DNA from: Limisphaera sp049537155
Lineage (GTDB): Bacteria > Verrucomicrobiota > Verrucomicrobiia > Limisphaerales > Limisphaeraceae
DNA length: 64,000 nucleotides
Direction: 5' to 3'
NCBI RefSeq assembly: GCF_049537155.1
Contig: NZ_JBMVQZ010000006.1
Span: 136,534 to 200,533, forward strand
How positions within the stretch are numbered: the stretch's first letter is position 1; every line of letters starts with the position of its first letter. The notes below the pieces were generated by a model, which was not told the origin of the DNA, did no database searches, and saw nothing but the letters and a program-made list of their open reading frames with translations. Below are positions 33,452 through 42,877 of this stretch, piece by piece. A program made the translations under genes and the position numbers.

Positions 33452-34546
33452 ATGTCGAAACCGTTTCCTTTGCGGACGCTGAGGTTGACCCTGACCACCG
33501 TGCTGCTGGCCGGCCTGGCCTGGGCGCAAACCAACCCCTCCACCAGCAGCGCCGTGGCCGTGATGACCGAGCTGTTCGGCGACGAGGTCATCGCCCGCGG
33601 CAAGAGCTTCGAAATCAAACGCAGCCAGTTGGACGCCGCGCTCCTGAGTTTCAAGGCATTGGTGGCCGCCCGCGGTCAGACCCTCCCACCGGCGGCGGAC
33701 CTGCAGGTGCAACGCGAACTGCTCCAGCAGCTCATCCGCGTCAAGATGCTGGTCGGCCGCGCCACACCCGAGGACAAGGCCGAGGGCAAGCGCGTCGGAG
33801 AGCTGCGCTACCAGCAGGTCCTCGAGCGTGCCGGGTCCATGGAAAACCTGGTCCGCCAGCTCAAATCGGTGGGGATCAGCCCGGACCAGCTCAAGGAACG
33901 GCTGATCGAGGAGGCCACCGCCGAGGCCGTCATCCGGCGCGAGGTCCACGTGAACGTCACGGACGAGGACGTTCGCAGGTTCTATGACGAGAATCCGGCG
34001 CAGTTCGAGCAGCCCGAACGCGTCCGGGTCAGTCACCTGCTGCTGCGCACGGTGGACGCCAACACCCGGGAACCGTTGCCCGAAGAGATTCGTCAGGCCA
34101 AGCGCAAGCAGATCGAGGAACTCCTGCAGCGGGCCCGGGCCGGCGAGGATTTCGCAGCCCTGGTGAAGCAGTATTCCGAGGATCCGGGTTCCAAGGACCG
34201 CGGAGGCGAGTACGTCTTTGCCCGGGGCCAGATGGTCCCCGAGTTCGAGGTGGCGGCCTGGAGCCTGCAACCGGGCCAGATCAGCGACGTGGTCACCACC
34301 CAGTTCGGTTATCACATCATCAAAATGCTCGAACGCCTGCCGGCGCGCCGCGTGCCGTTTGAAGAGGTCAGGGAACAGATCCGCGATTACCTGACCACGC
34401 AGGCCATCCAGAAGGTCCTGCCGGATTACGTCCGCAAGATCCGCGCCGAGGAAAAGGTCGAGGTGCTCGTCGAGGAACTCAAACCGGTGGAACAAGCCGA
34501 CCTGCCCGTCTCGACCAACAGTGCCGCCGGCACTGCGGCCCCGTGA
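33452..34546 (+). CDS. SurA/PrsA-type peptidyl-prolyl cis-trans isomerase
   Basis: 364 residues. ATG 33452 follows AGAGGCAGA and gives a signal peptide (LTLTTVLLAGLAWA). A helical SurA-N-like chaperone region (QLDAALLSFKALVAARG, LLQQLIRVKMLVGRA) precedes one parvulin domain at about 185-300: VRVSHLLLRTVDANTREPLP, FAALVKQYSEDPGSKDRGGEYVFARGQMVPEFEVAAWSLQPGQISD, FGYHIIKMLER. Family members fold outer-membrane and exported proteins in the periplasm, which suits a genome region rich in secreted barrels and hydrolases. It appears to be co-transcribed with serA. The C-terminal tail EKVEVLVEELKPVEQADL is short and acidic. Confidence 0.9.
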   Translation: MSKPFPLRTLRLTLTTVLLAGLAWAQTNPSTSSAVAVMTELFGDEVIARGKSFEIKRSQLDAALLSFKALVAARGQTLPPAADLQVQRELLQQLIRVKMLVGRATPEDKAEGKRVGELRYQQVLERAGSMENLVRQLKSVGISPDQLKERLIEEATAEAVIRREVHVNVTDEDVRRFYDENPAQFEQPERVRVSHLLLRTVDANTREPLPEEIRQAKRKQIEELLQRARAGEDFAALVKQYSEDPGSKDRGGEYVFARGQMVPEFEVAAWSLQPGQISDVVTTQFGYHIIKMLERLPARRVPFEEVREQIRDYLTTQAIQKVLPDYVRKIRAEEKVEVLVEELKPVEQADLPVSTNSAAGTAAP

Positions 34547-34610
34547 AGCTGCGGCATTGGGAGCCGACCCCGTTGCCCGGTGGGCTCCGGTCCGGTGGGA
34601 ACATGCAGGC

Positions 34611-35678
34611 TCAGTCCTGTAACAGTTCCCGCTGCCACCGCATCAGCCGCGGGGCGCAACCCTCCCAGTCGCGCGCCAGCTCCACCAGCACACCTCGCGG
34701 CGCGATCAGGGAGGGTTCCAAACCCAGTTCCTGCGCGCGCGCGTTGCGCCGGCGTTCCAGCTCTTCCAGTCGTGCCTGCTCGGTTTCGGTCAGCCGGCGG
34801 CCGGTGCCCCGGCGCAGCTCGGGCCATTGCTCCGGCGGCACCGCCAAGCCCCGGGCCACGGCTTCCTTCAGCCCCGCCCGACGCCGCGCGGAGAACTTCT
34901 GCGGCAGAAGCGTCAGGTAGTCCTGTCCGTCCACGGCCGCCGCAGCGATGCGGCTCAGGGTCTCGTGGGGCAGGACGAAAAAGGGCGGTCGGTTCGAGGC
35001 CCGTGCCTCGGCCTCCCGCCAGTGCCACAGCTCCCGCAACACCGCCAGTCCCCGCCGCGTCAGCAGATGACTGCCCTTGACCCGCCAGACCTGGTCGGGA
35101 TCCATCTCGGGATCGCAGGTGCATTCCTGGACCAGTCGCCGGCAGGCCTCCTCATGCCAGGCGAGCCTTCCCCGTGCCACCAGCTCCTCGCGAAGTCGGT
35201 CGGCCAGCGGCTTCAAATGCCGCGTGTCATTGCGCGCGTAGGCCTCCATGCGCGGTGTCAGCGGCCGCCTGGACCAGTCGGCCTTCTGCATGGATTTGTC
35301 CAGCCGCACGCCCAGGAACCGTTCCAACAGCGCGCTGAGGCTGAAATTGCGCTCCCCCAGCAACCGCGCCGCCAGCATCGTGTCGAACACCGCGCTGGGG
35401 ACGAACCGGCCCGCACGCCACAACAGACGCAGGTCGTAGTCGGCTCCGTGCATGATGAGATCGTGCCCGGCCAGAGCCTCCAGCAACGGCCGCAAATCCA
35501 GTCCGGCCAGCGGATCGATCAAGCGGTCGCCCGTGGGCGTGCTGACCTGGATCAGACAAAGCTTCTCCGGGTACGCGTGCAAACTGTCAGCCTCGGTGTC
35601 GACCGCAACCCAGGGAGCTGCCCGCAGCACCGGCAGGTAGGCTTCCAACGCTTCCGGCGTGTCAATCACGGCGCGCAA
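34611..35678 (-). CDS. rnd: Ribonuclease D
   Basis: About 355 residues. The DEDDy exonuclease motifs are WVAVDTEADSLHAYPEKLCLIQVST (Exo I), IMHGADYDLRLLW (Exo II) and YARNDTRHLKPLADRL (Exo III, Tyr and Asp). A C-terminal HRDC domain (LAVLRELWHWREAEARASNRPPFFVLPHETL) follows. RNase D trims tRNA and other stable RNA 3' ends. There is no ATG near the conserved beginning: TTG at 35678 or GTG at 35669 (VIDTPEALEAYL) are the reasonable starts, and the long frame upstream is a low-complexity shadow. It is divergent from the 662-residue conserved protein gene. Confidence 0.9.
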   Translation of the reverse strand: MRAVIDTPEALEAYLPVLRAAPWVAVDTEADSLHAYPEKLCLIQVSTPTGDRLIDPLAGLDLRPLLEALAGHDLIMHGADYDLRLLWRAGRFVPSAVFDTMLAARLLGERNFSLSALLERFLGVRLDKSMQKADWSRRPLTPRMEAYARNDTRHLKPLADRLREELVARGRLAWHEEACRRLVQECTCDPEMDPDQVWRVKGSHLLTRRGLAVLRELWHWREAEARASNRPPFFVLPHETLSRIAAAAVDGQDYLTLLPQKFSARRRAGLKEAVARGLAVPPEQWPELRRGTGRRLTETEQARLEELERRRNARAQELGLEPSLIAPRGVLVELARDWEGCAPRLMRWQRELLQD

Positions 35679-35935
35679 TATGGGAAAACCACCCGTGTTT
35701 TGCCAAGGGCCTGCCCGGGCCCGGGCCCGCGGGGCGACCTGCCTCCATGCGCATGGGCCGTCCCCGAACGGTCCCGGTGCACCCGCGCAAAACGCCCCAC
35801 CGGACGGCGCGTTCCCGCAACCGGACCGGCTGCCGAACCAGCCGGCACTTGCAATTCCCGCCAACCCTCAGCATGCTCCCGGTAGCAGGTTCTGCCTCCG
35901 CAGAACCCCAAAGGCGCGTCCCAGGGAAGTCGGCC

Positions 35936-37924
35936 ATGAGCACGTTGCCGGAACACGAATTCGATCTGGAAAAACTCTTCCTGCCGGCGTGGGCGACCGA
36001 ACCGCCCAAGCCCACCATCAGCTCTCGTGCCCGCGAAGAGGCCGGCGAGGAAGAAAGAAAAGGCCGTGGACGTGGACGCGCGCGGGGGCGTGCCGGTGCC
36101 CCACCCGGCCCGGGAGCCCGGGGCGCCGAAGCCGCCGCCGGCACCCGGCCGGAAACCCGGAGCCCCCGGGCCGCGGGCACCGCCGCCGGGACCGCAGGTG
36201 CAGCCGCCAAACCCAGCCGCGCACCCCTGCCGGATGTGCAGGTCCGGCTCATCCCCGATCCCAAGGGCGTCGATCAGGTGGCCCGGCGCATCCGCAGCAC
36301 CGGCCGGGCCTTCCCGTTGTTCGACATCGCCAAGCTGTTCCTCGAACGGCCGGAACGCTACAGCGTGGAGCTCAGCGTCAAGAAGAAGTCCGACGGCACC
36401 GTGCGCCAACCGTTGTACCTGTGCGCCCTCGATGAAACCCCGTGGTTGTCGGTGGACGAAGTGGTGGCACATGTTTTGGAGAAGTACTTCGACACTTTCT
36501 ATCAGGCCGAACGCACCCCCACCGACCCGCCGAAGGGCAGGTACACCTTCGTGGCCCAGTGCGGTTACAGCGGTGTCATCCTCGGCCCGCCCAACCACCA
36601 CGATTACCCCCAACGGTTGCGACAACTCCACGCCGAACGCTTCTCGCACATCCCCTTCGAGACCTACAAGGCCCGCGTCAAGATCGTGCGGGACGAAGCG
36701 GTGGTGAAAAAGTGGCTGGAGGAACAGAGCTGGAAAACCGAGTACATCTGCCTGAATGTTCCCGAACCGCTCCGCCTGGGCAGCCGCGACGCCGTGGAAC
36801 GCCATTTCCGCGAGGTCCACGCCCCCAACATCGTGCGTGAAGTGGAACTGGTCACCCTGAGCGGCACCGCCGCCCAGAACGTCCCCTGCAAACCCCTGGC
36901 CCGGCTCATCCGGCACACGCTGGAAGAACAACGCCGGTTCCCCCTGCAGATCGCCACGGCCCTGAGCCAGCAGTTTGCCGCCCACGGACTGCAGTTCTTC
37001 AAGATCAATCGCACCATCACCCACGTGGCGGTGGCACGACCGCACTACCTGGACATCGAAAACACCCCGGTCTCCCTCAACGTCAAACGCATCGTCCAAT
37101 ACATCCAGGAACATCCCCACTGCACGCGGCGTGAGTTGATCGAGGCGCTGGCCCCTTCTCCGAAACCGGCTGAACCCGCTGCGCCGCCGGCCACCCAAAG
37201 CCCGGGGCCGGCCGAGGGTGAACAGGCCGATTCCGCCCCCGCGCAGGCGGCCGCCCAACCCGCAGCCGCCCCCCACACACCCACCCCGGAGCAGACCATG
37301 CTCATTGCGGACCTCCACTGGCTGATCCACCAGGGGCACGTCATCGAATTCGCATCGGGCGCACTCGAAGTGGCCAAGAAACCCGCCCCCAAACCGGCTC
37401 CCCAGCCGGCGGGCGAGCGCAGGGAAGCCCAGGCAGCTCCCGCGCAGAAGGAAGGTGGCGCAGCCCCGGAGCCGGCGCAGGTCCACGCCGCAGATGCCGC
37501 GGCAGCACAGGCGGGCGGGAGCATCAGCGGAGAATCAGCCGGCTCCGACGCTCGAGCGGCTGCGCCGGCCGGCGCACCCGCCGATGCAGCTCCCGGGCCG
37601 GACACGATCGCAACCGCGCCGAACCAACCTGCCGTCGGCGAAGGCGGCAATGAAGTCACCGGAACGGCACCCGCGCCGGGCGCGCCTGCGACCGGGGCGA
37701 CCGAGCCCGCCCAGACCCCGGAGACGACCATCGCGTCCGACACGGGCGGCGCGGCCGGGGAAGCGAAGCCCGAGCCCGGGAAGCCGACAACTGCGCAGGC
37801 AGGCCTTTCAGCGTCCACTGACCCGGCCGCAGCCGAACCGGCCGCGGAGCCACCTTCGGCCACCGAAGGCCCGGAGCCGGCCGAGCCGCACCGGCCGCCC
37901 GACACGCCGCCGGCATCTACCTGA
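35936..37924 (+). CDS. Conserved protein of unknown function with split winged-helix-like region
   Basis: 662 residues; I do not recognise a named family, though its core reads as a conserved folded protein. Residues 1-95 start with STLPEHEFDLEKLFLPAWA and contain an Arg/Gly-rich tract (GRGRGRARGRAG) likely to bind nucleic acid. The core (about 98-400) contains GRAFPLFDIAKLFLERPERY, CALDETPWLSVDEVVAHVLEKYF, FVAQCGYSGVILGPPNHHDY, HIPFETYKARVKIVRDEAVVKKWLEEQSWKTEY and FFKINRTITHVAVARPHYLD. A helix-turn-helix-like piece (IVQYIQEHPHCTRRELIEAL) is separated by an Ala/Pro-rich insert from MLIADLHWLIHQGHVIEF, which would finish a winged helix. The last 180 residues are Ala/Pro/Gly/Glu-rich and probably disordered. 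ATG 35936 follows GGGAAG. RNA binding or translation-related work is only a guess. Confidence 0.7.
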   Translation: MSTLPEHEFDLEKLFLPAWATEPPKPTISSRAREEAGEEERKGRGRGRARGRAGAPPGPGARGAEAAAGTRPETRSPRAAGTAAGTAGAAAKPSRAPLPDVQVRLIPDPKGVDQVARRIRSTGRAFPLFDIAKLFLERPERYSVELSVKKKSDGTVRQPLYLCALDETPWLSVDEVVAHVLEKYFDTFYQAERTPTDPPKGRYTFVAQCGYSGVILGPPNHHDYPQRLRQLHAERFSHIPFETYKARVKIVRDEAVVKKWLEEQSWKTEYICLNVPEPLRLGSRDAVERHFREVHAPNIVREVELVTLSGTAAQNVPCKPLARLIRHTLEEQRRFPLQIATALSQQFAAHGLQFFKINRTITHVAVARPHYLDIENTPVSLNVKRIVQYIQEHPHCTRRELIEALAPSPKPAEPAAPPATQSPGPAEGEQADSAPAQAAAQPAAAPHTPTPEQTMLIADLHWLIHQGHVIEFASGALEVAKKPAPKPAPQPAGERREAQAAPAQKEGGAAPEPAQVHAADAAAAQAGGSISGESAGSDARAAAPAGAPADAAPGPDTIATAPNQPAVGEGGNEVTGTAPAPGAPATGATEPAQTPETTIASDTGGAAGEAKPEPGKPTTAQAGLSASTDPAAAEPAAEPPSATEGPEPAEPHRPPDTPPAST

Positions 37925-38155
37925 GCGCCCGGCCCTGCCGGTGGTCCGCGGCCTTGAAACCGGCCGCCGCACCGGACCGATCAGCCCCGGACACGCACCC
38001 GCCGCGGTTGGACCCTGTTGCCCGGGCGGGGCAGGGGATCCCGCCCGTTGGAGAGCTCGGGTGAGACATCCGCCACGGGACGCTGCCGGCTCACTTTGCG
38101 CCACCAACCCGGCGCCGCTTGCCGCCTCCCGTGGATGCCGCGTACCTTCGCCTGC

Positions 38156-39526
38156 ATGTCGGAGGATACGATTGCAGCCATCGCCACACCGCCGGGCGAA
38201 GGGGGTCTGGCCGTCATCCGAATCTCCGGCCCGGACGCATTGGCCATTGCCGACCGGGTGTTCCAGCCGGCGGGAGCCCGGGCGCGCAAACCGTCCGAGG
38301 CACCCACGCACACCCTGCACTACGGGTTCATCCATCGCAACGGCCGGCGGATTGACGAAGTCCTCTTGGCGGTCATGCGGCGACCCCGCACCTACACACG
38401 CGAGGACGTGGTCGAGATCTCCTGTCACGGCGGACTGCTGGTGGCCCGCCTGGTCCTGCAGGCCGTGCTGGAGCAGGGGGCCCGGCCGGCCCAACCGGGC
38501 GAGTTCACGCGCCGCGCCTTTTTGAACGGGCGCCTCGACCTCACCCAGGCCGAGGCGGTGGCGGACCTGATCGCCGCACGCACCGAACGCGCCCTGGCCG
38601 CCGCGCGCGAACAGTTGGAAGGCGCACTCTCGCGCAAGCTGCAGCGCCTCCGCGACGATCTCATGCTCGCACTGGCCCACGTGGAAGCCCAGCTCGATTT
38701 CCCGGAGGAGGACATTGCGCCCGACACGCGGGAGGGAATCCTGAACCGTCTCCGGGCCGGTCTGACCCTCGTGGAAGACCTCCTGCGCTCGGCCGAGGAA
38801 GGTCGGATCCTCCGTCAGGGCATCCGCACCGCCATCGTGGGCCGGCCCAACGTCGGCAAGTCCAGCCTGCTGAACCTGCTCCTGGGCCAGGACCGCGCCA
38901 TCGTCTCGGCCCGGCCCGGGACCACCCGGGACACCATCGAGGAAACCGTGAACATCCGCGGCCTGCCCGTGGTCCTGGTGGACACCGCCGGAGTGCGCGA
39001 GGCCGGCGATGAAATTGAACAGGAGGGGATCCGCCGGAGCCATCGCGCCGTGGAAACCGCCGACCTGCTGTTGCACGTCTTCGACCGGTCCGAACCCTGG
39101 ACCGCCGAAGACCAACGCCTGTGGGAACAGTTCCGCCATCGCAAACGGCTCCTGGTCCTCAACAAGGCCGATCTGCCCGTCCGGCTCACCCTCCCGGAGA
39201 CGGATGAACCCCGGGTGGAGATTTCCTGCCGCACCGGCCAGGGGCTCGACCAGCTCAAGGAGAAGGTGGAACAGCTCATCCTCTCGGGCCCGTCGCGCCC
39301 CGGCGAGGCGCCCGATGCCTGCATCAACGCCCGGCACCAGGCCATCCTCCTGCGCGCACGGAGCTCACTCGAGCACGCCATCGGCGCACTCGAGAGCCGG
39401 TTGCCCCTGGACCTGGTGTCCGTGGACCTGCGGGCGGCCACCGATGCCGTGGGCGAGATCGTGGGGCAGACCGCTACAGAGGACCTGTTGGACATCATCT
39501 TCAGCCGATTCTGCATCGGCAAGTGA
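38156..39526 (+). CDS. mnmE: tRNA modification GTPase MnmE
   Basis: 456 residues, matching E. coli MnmE (454). ATG 38156 was chosen for the family start SEDTIAAIATPPGEGGLAVIRISG; ATG 38135 is also in frame. The N-terminal tetrahydrofolate-binding domain ends near 120. Helical parts surround a Ras-like G domain: GRPNVGKSSLLNLLLG (P loop, about 228), DTAGVREAGDEIE (G3) and LNKADLP (G4). The C-terminal CIGK motif (FSRFCIGK) is intact. With MnmG it installs the carboxymethylaminomethyl group at wobble uridine 34. Confidence 0.97.
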   Translation: MSEDTIAAIATPPGEGGLAVIRISGPDALAIADRVFQPAGARARKPSEAPTHTLHYGFIHRNGRRIDEVLLAVMRRPRTYTREDVVEISCHGGLLVARLVLQAVLEQGARPAQPGEFTRRAFLNGRLDLTQAEAVADLIAARTERALAAAREQLEGALSRKLQRLRDDLMLALAHVEAQLDFPEEDIAPDTREGILNRLRAGLTLVEDLLRSAEEGRILRQGIRTAIVGRPNVGKSSLLNLLLGQDRAIVSARPGTTRDTIEETVNIRGLPVVLVDTAGVREAGDEIEQEGIRRSHRAVETADLLLHVFDRSEPWTAEDQRLWEQFRHRKRLLVLNKADLPVRLTLPETDEPRVEISCRTGQGLDQLKEKVEQLILSGPSRPGEAPDACINARHQAILLRARSSLEHAIGALESRLPLDLVSVDLRAATDAVGEIVGQTATEDLLDIIFSRFCIGK

Positions 39527-39568
39527 ACCGTCCGCCCGGCGGCTTCGGCCGGATCCGCACCTCCCGGT

Positions 39569-41062
39569 TCATTCTGAACAACCGGAACCTGCCCTGCCGG
39601 CGCCACCCCGCCACAGCGCCACCCCGCACCCGGCGAGCCACGTGACCACCGAGCCGGTCAACGTGTACCACTGCCACGACACCCCGCCGCCCGTACCCAC
39701 AAGCACCATCACCGCCATCCCGACAACCAACCCGATGAGGGCACTGGTGGAATCCACCCGGCGCGGTCCCAGCGCGAGAAAAAACAAACCCAGCACCGGC
39801 CCACTGGTAAACGAGGCCAGGGCCAGGGCCATGTCCACGATCCGCGTCTCCATCCGGGCCGTTGCCAATGCCACGCCCGCCTGAACCAGACCCCACCCCA
39901 GCGTCCATCGCCGCGCCGCGCTCACGGCCGGACCGGATCCGGCTCGGCCGGACGCGGGCGAATGGCAAAAATCCGTCAGCGCCGCGGTGGCGAGCGAATT
40001 CAGCGACGAAGAGAGCGTGCTCATGGCAGCAGCGAAAACCGCTGCGATCACCAACCCGCGCACCCCCGCCGGCAATTCCGTCACCACGAAGTGGGGAAAG
40101 ACCCGGTCCGGTCGCGCCGCCACCGACTCCGGCAACGCCACACCCGCTTCCCGGTAGTACACGAACAACAGCGTGCCCAACCCGAGAAACAGCGCAAACT
40201 GCATCAGGATGGCAAGGCCGCTGCCCAACAGGGCCGCCGCCGCCTCGCGCCGGTTCCGCGCGGACAGATAGCGCTGGACCATCAACTGATCGGTCCCGTG
40301 CGTCGCGGTGGTGAGAAAGACACCGCCCACCAGACCGGCCCAGAACGTGTAACTGCGAGAGACGTCCCAGCCGAAGTCGAACACCCGAAGCTTGTCATGA
40401 CTGCGCGCCACCTCCAGCGCGGTTTCCCAGCCGCCCGGGATCCGCTCCAGCAGCACCCACGCCGCCGCACCCGCACCCGCCAGATACACGCAGGCCTGCA
40501 ACACGTCCGTCCAGATCACCGCTTTCATCCCGCCCAGCCACGTGTAAAGGATCGTGGCCCCTGCGAGGATCAGAATGGCCACGGGATCCGACCAGCGGGT
40601 CAGCGCCGTCAGGATCAGCGCCGTCGCCATGAGCCGGATGCCGTCGGCCAGACACCGGGTGGCCAGAAACAGGGCCGACGCCGCCCGTTGTACCCGGACG
40701 TCGAAACGCTGCTGGAGCGCCTGGTACACCGTGAACAACTCGCCCCGGAAATAGCGCGGCAACAACAGCCACGCCACGCACACACGCCCGCACACGGAAC
40801 CCAGGGCCAGCGAAAGAAACGTCCAGTTGCCTCCTTCGCCACGTGCATTGGCCGCAAACGCAAACGCCGGCACGCTGAGGAACGTGACGGTGGAGGTCTC
40901 GGTGGCCACGATGGATGCCAGGATCGCCCAGCCGGGTGTCCGCCGGCCGGAGAGGAAATAATCGCGCAGGTCGCGCGTTTGCCGGCCCAGGTGCCAGCCC
41001 ACGCCCACCACACCCGCCAGATACAGCGCCAGAACTGTCAGATCGAACGCGTGCAAAACCAC
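39569..41062 (-). CDS. Sodium/solute symporter (SSS family)
   Basis: 497 residues with about 13 membrane helices. It begins (GTG start) with a short segment and FDLTVLALYLAGVVGVGWHLG, typical of the SSS family. Other landmarks are RDYFLSGRRTPGWAILASIVATETSTVTFLSVPAFAFAANARGEGGNWTFL, the family signature TWLGGMKAVIWTDVLQ, THGTDQLMVQRYLSARNRREA and the sodium-site region IAAVFAAAMSTLSSSLNSLATA. Sodium-driven uptake of a sugar, sialic-acid-like compound or organic anion is expected; the substrate is not determined. The gene lies downstream of purF on the same strand, 60 bases away, an arrangement of no obvious functional meaning. Confidence 0.92.
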   Translation of the reverse strand: MVLHAFDLTVLALYLAGVVGVGWHLGRQTRDLRDYFLSGRRTPGWAILASIVATETSTVTFLSVPAFAFAANARGEGGNWTFLSLALGSVCGRVCVAWLLLPRYFRGELFTVYQALQQRFDVRVQRAASALFLATRCLADGIRLMATALILTALTRWSDPVAILILAGATILYTWLGGMKAVIWTDVLQACVYLAGAGAAAWVLLERIPGGWETALEVARSHDKLRVFDFGWDVSRSYTFWAGLVGGVFLTTATHGTDQLMVQRYLSARNRREAAAALLGSGLAILMQFALFLGLGTLLFVYYREAGVALPESVAARPDRVFPHFVVTELPAGVRGLVIAAVFAAAMSTLSSSLNSLATAALTDFCHSPASGRAGSGPAVSAARRWTLGWGLVQAGVALATARMETRIVDMALALASFTSGPVLGLFFLALGPRRVDSTSALIGLVVGMAVMVLVGTGGGVSWQWYTLTGSVVTWLAGCGVALWRGGAGRAGSGCSE

Positions 41063-41122
41063 CCGCCCGCCGCAGCCGTTCCCGGGACGGATCCCGTCGC
41101 AGCCATCGGGCCCCGGCCCGGA

Positions 41123-42583
41123 TCACAAGAGCCGGCCCTGTGCCTGGTCCTGCAGCAGGGCCTCCACCAGACCGGGGCGCTGAGCGCGGCGCCGTTCCAT
41201 GATCTGCTTGTCCAGTGCCGGATCGTACGGGACCGGATAATCGCCGTTGTAACAGGCCAGACAGAGACTCTCCTGCGCGCGGCCCACCGCCTTCACCATC
41301 CCTTCCAGCGAGAGATACTGCAGCGAGTCCGCCTTCAGATAGTTGCGGATCTCCTCCAGAGAGTGATTGGCCGCCATCAGCTTGCTGCGGTCCGGAAAAT
41401 CGATCCCGTACACGCACGGATACATGTGCGGGGGGCAACTCACCCGCACGTGCACCTCCCGCGCCCCGGCCTCCTTCAGCGTGTTCACACGGGCCTTGCA
41501 GGTCGTGCCGCGCACGATCGAGTCATCCACCACCACCACGCGCCTGCCCCGCACCAGGTCCCGGATCAGGTTCAGTTTCACCCGCACGTTGAAATCCCGG
41601 ATGAGCTGCGAGGGCTGCAGAAAGCTGCGGCCCACGTAGTGGTTCCTCACGAACGCCATCTCGAACGGTATGCCCGATTCCAGTGCGTAACCGAGAGCGG
41701 CCGAATTGCCGCTGTCCGGCACCGGTATCACCAGATCCGCCTCCACCGGATGTTCCCGCGCCAGTTGCCGGCCCATCTCCACCCGCGCCAGATGCACGTT
41801 GCGGCCCTCCAACATGCTGTCCGGCCGCGCAAAATACACGTACTCGAACACGCAAAAGGCCCGGCGCCGGTGCTCGGGAAAGGCCTGCAAACTCACCAGG
41901 CCCCCGTCCCGGATCACCAGAATCTCGCCGGGCTGGATGTCGCGCTCGAACTTCGCATGAATGAGATCGAACGCACAGGTCTCGCTGGAAACCACCCACG
42001 CGTCGTCCACACGACCCAGCGACAACGGTCGAAACCCGTGCGGATCCCGGACGGCAATCAGTTCCGTCTCGGTCATGATCAACAGCGAAAACGCACCTTC
42101 CAGCCGCCGGATCGCGTGCACCAGCGAGTTGGCCGAACCGTTCGGGCCCGGCTGCGCCAGCAGGTGCAACACAATCTCACTGTCCACGGTGGTCTGGAAA
42201 ATGGACCCCGCCGCCTCCAGCTCCTCGCGCAACGCGGCCGCATTGGTGAGATTGCCGTTGTGCGCCACGGCGATCTGGCCCCGCGCACAATCCACCGTCA
42301 GCGGCTGCGCATTCCGGAAATGAGACGCACCCGTCGTGGAATAGCGGGTGTGCCCGATGGCCAGATGCCCCGGCAACGACTGCAACGCCACCGCGTCGAA
42401 CACCTGCGGCACCAGCCCCATCCCCTTGTGCACGTGAAACTGCCGCCCGTCCGAGGTCACAATGCCGGCGCTCTCCTGCCCCCGATGTTGCAACGCAAAC
42501 AGACCGTAATAGGTCAGTTCGGCTGCCTTCGGATGCCCGAAAACACCGAACACGCCGCAGTAATGCTTGGGATACGCTTCCAT
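41123..42583 (-). CDS. purF: Amidophosphoribosyltransferase
   Basis: 486 residues; ATG 42583 gives MEAYPKHYCGVFGVFGHPKAAEL, so the N-terminal nucleophile Cys (residue 9 here) would be exposed after propeptide removal, as in Bacillus-type PurF. The glutaminase domain continues with LQHRGQESAGIVTSDG, IGHTRYSTTGAS and AVAHNGNLTNA. The phosphoribosyltransferase domain has the PRPP loop VVVVDDSIVRGTTCKARV. Cysteines near the C-terminus (SCPPHMYPCVYGIDFP, LCLACYNGDYPVPY) are the type that carry the 4Fe-4S cluster. The enzyme makes 5-phosphoribosylamine, the first step of purine synthesis. Confidence 0.97.
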   Translation of the reverse strand: MEAYPKHYCGVFGVFGHPKAAELTYYGLFALQHRGQESAGIVTSDGRQFHVHKGMGLVPQVFDAVALQSLPGHLAIGHTRYSTTGASHFRNAQPLTVDCARGQIAVAHNGNLTNAAALREELEAAGSIFQTTVDSEIVLHLLAQPGPNGSANSLVHAIRRLEGAFSLLIMTETELIAVRDPHGFRPLSLGRVDDAWVVSSETCAFDLIHAKFERDIQPGEILVIRDGGLVSLQAFPEHRRRAFCVFEYVYFARPDSMLEGRNVHLARVEMGRQLAREHPVEADLVIPVPDSGNSAALGYALESGIPFEMAFVRNHYVGRSFLQPSQLIRDFNVRVKLNLIRDLVRGRRVVVVDDSIVRGTTCKARVNTLKEAGAREVHVRVSCPPHMYPCVYGIDFPDRSKLMAANHSLEEIRNYLKADSLQYLSLEGMVKAVGRAQESLCLACYNGDYPVPYDPALDKQIMERRRAQRPGLVEALLQDQAQGRLL

Positions 42584-42839
42584 CCGCCGCCTGCCTGAAT
42601 TCGGCGCCGTTATCCGACCACAACCGACCTTTGCAGGCAAGTGTGAACCCGGACGGAGCCTCCTGCAACCCGCTGACGACCCGGCCGCTCACGCGCCCGG
42701 ACCGCCCCACGGCGCCCTCTTCCCGGGCCGTGCACCTCCTTCGGTCGCGCGACCGGCCCATCCCGGCATCGGACCCGCTTGGGGAACCGGCTGCGCTCCA
42801 ACAGGTTGGCCTTCAACCGGACCGGCCGGAAGAAAACCC

Positions 42840-42867
42840 TTGCCGCTCGATAGCTTAGTGATATCAT
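42840..42867 (+). promoter_or_regulatory. Promoter of the SPFH operon, apparently leaderless
   Basis: TTGCCG (42840-42845) and TATCAT (42862-42867, five of six matches) are 16 bases apart. The predicted transcription start, about seven bases after the -10, coincides with the ATG at 42874. No Shine-Dalgarno sequence exists upstream, so the transcript is probably leaderless. Confidence 0.6.
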
Positions 42868-42877
42868 CGTGATATGA
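42848..42877 (+). promoter_or_regulatory. Three phased TGATATCA-type operator boxes
   Basis: TGATATCA, a perfect 8-base palindrome, lies at 42859-42866. A seven-of-eight copy, TGATATGA, starts exactly 11 bases downstream at 42870, and a degenerate five-of-eight copy, CGATAGCT, 11 bases upstream at 42848. The boxes cover the -10 and start codon. An 11-base centre-to-centre spacing is what Arc-type ribbon-helix-helix dimers use to bind side by side, and such a protein is encoded by the third gene of the operon, so autorepression is likely. Confidence 0.65.

Noticed and set aside
31466..34495. A 1009-codon minus-strand frame opposite serA and the prolyl isomerase
   Set aside because: serA and the isomerase have complete conserved motifs on the plus strand.
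39962..42598. An 878-codon plus-strand frame over the symporter and purF
   Set aside because: It is exactly antisense to two well-recognised genes; composition is Arg/His/Pro-rich with no domain.
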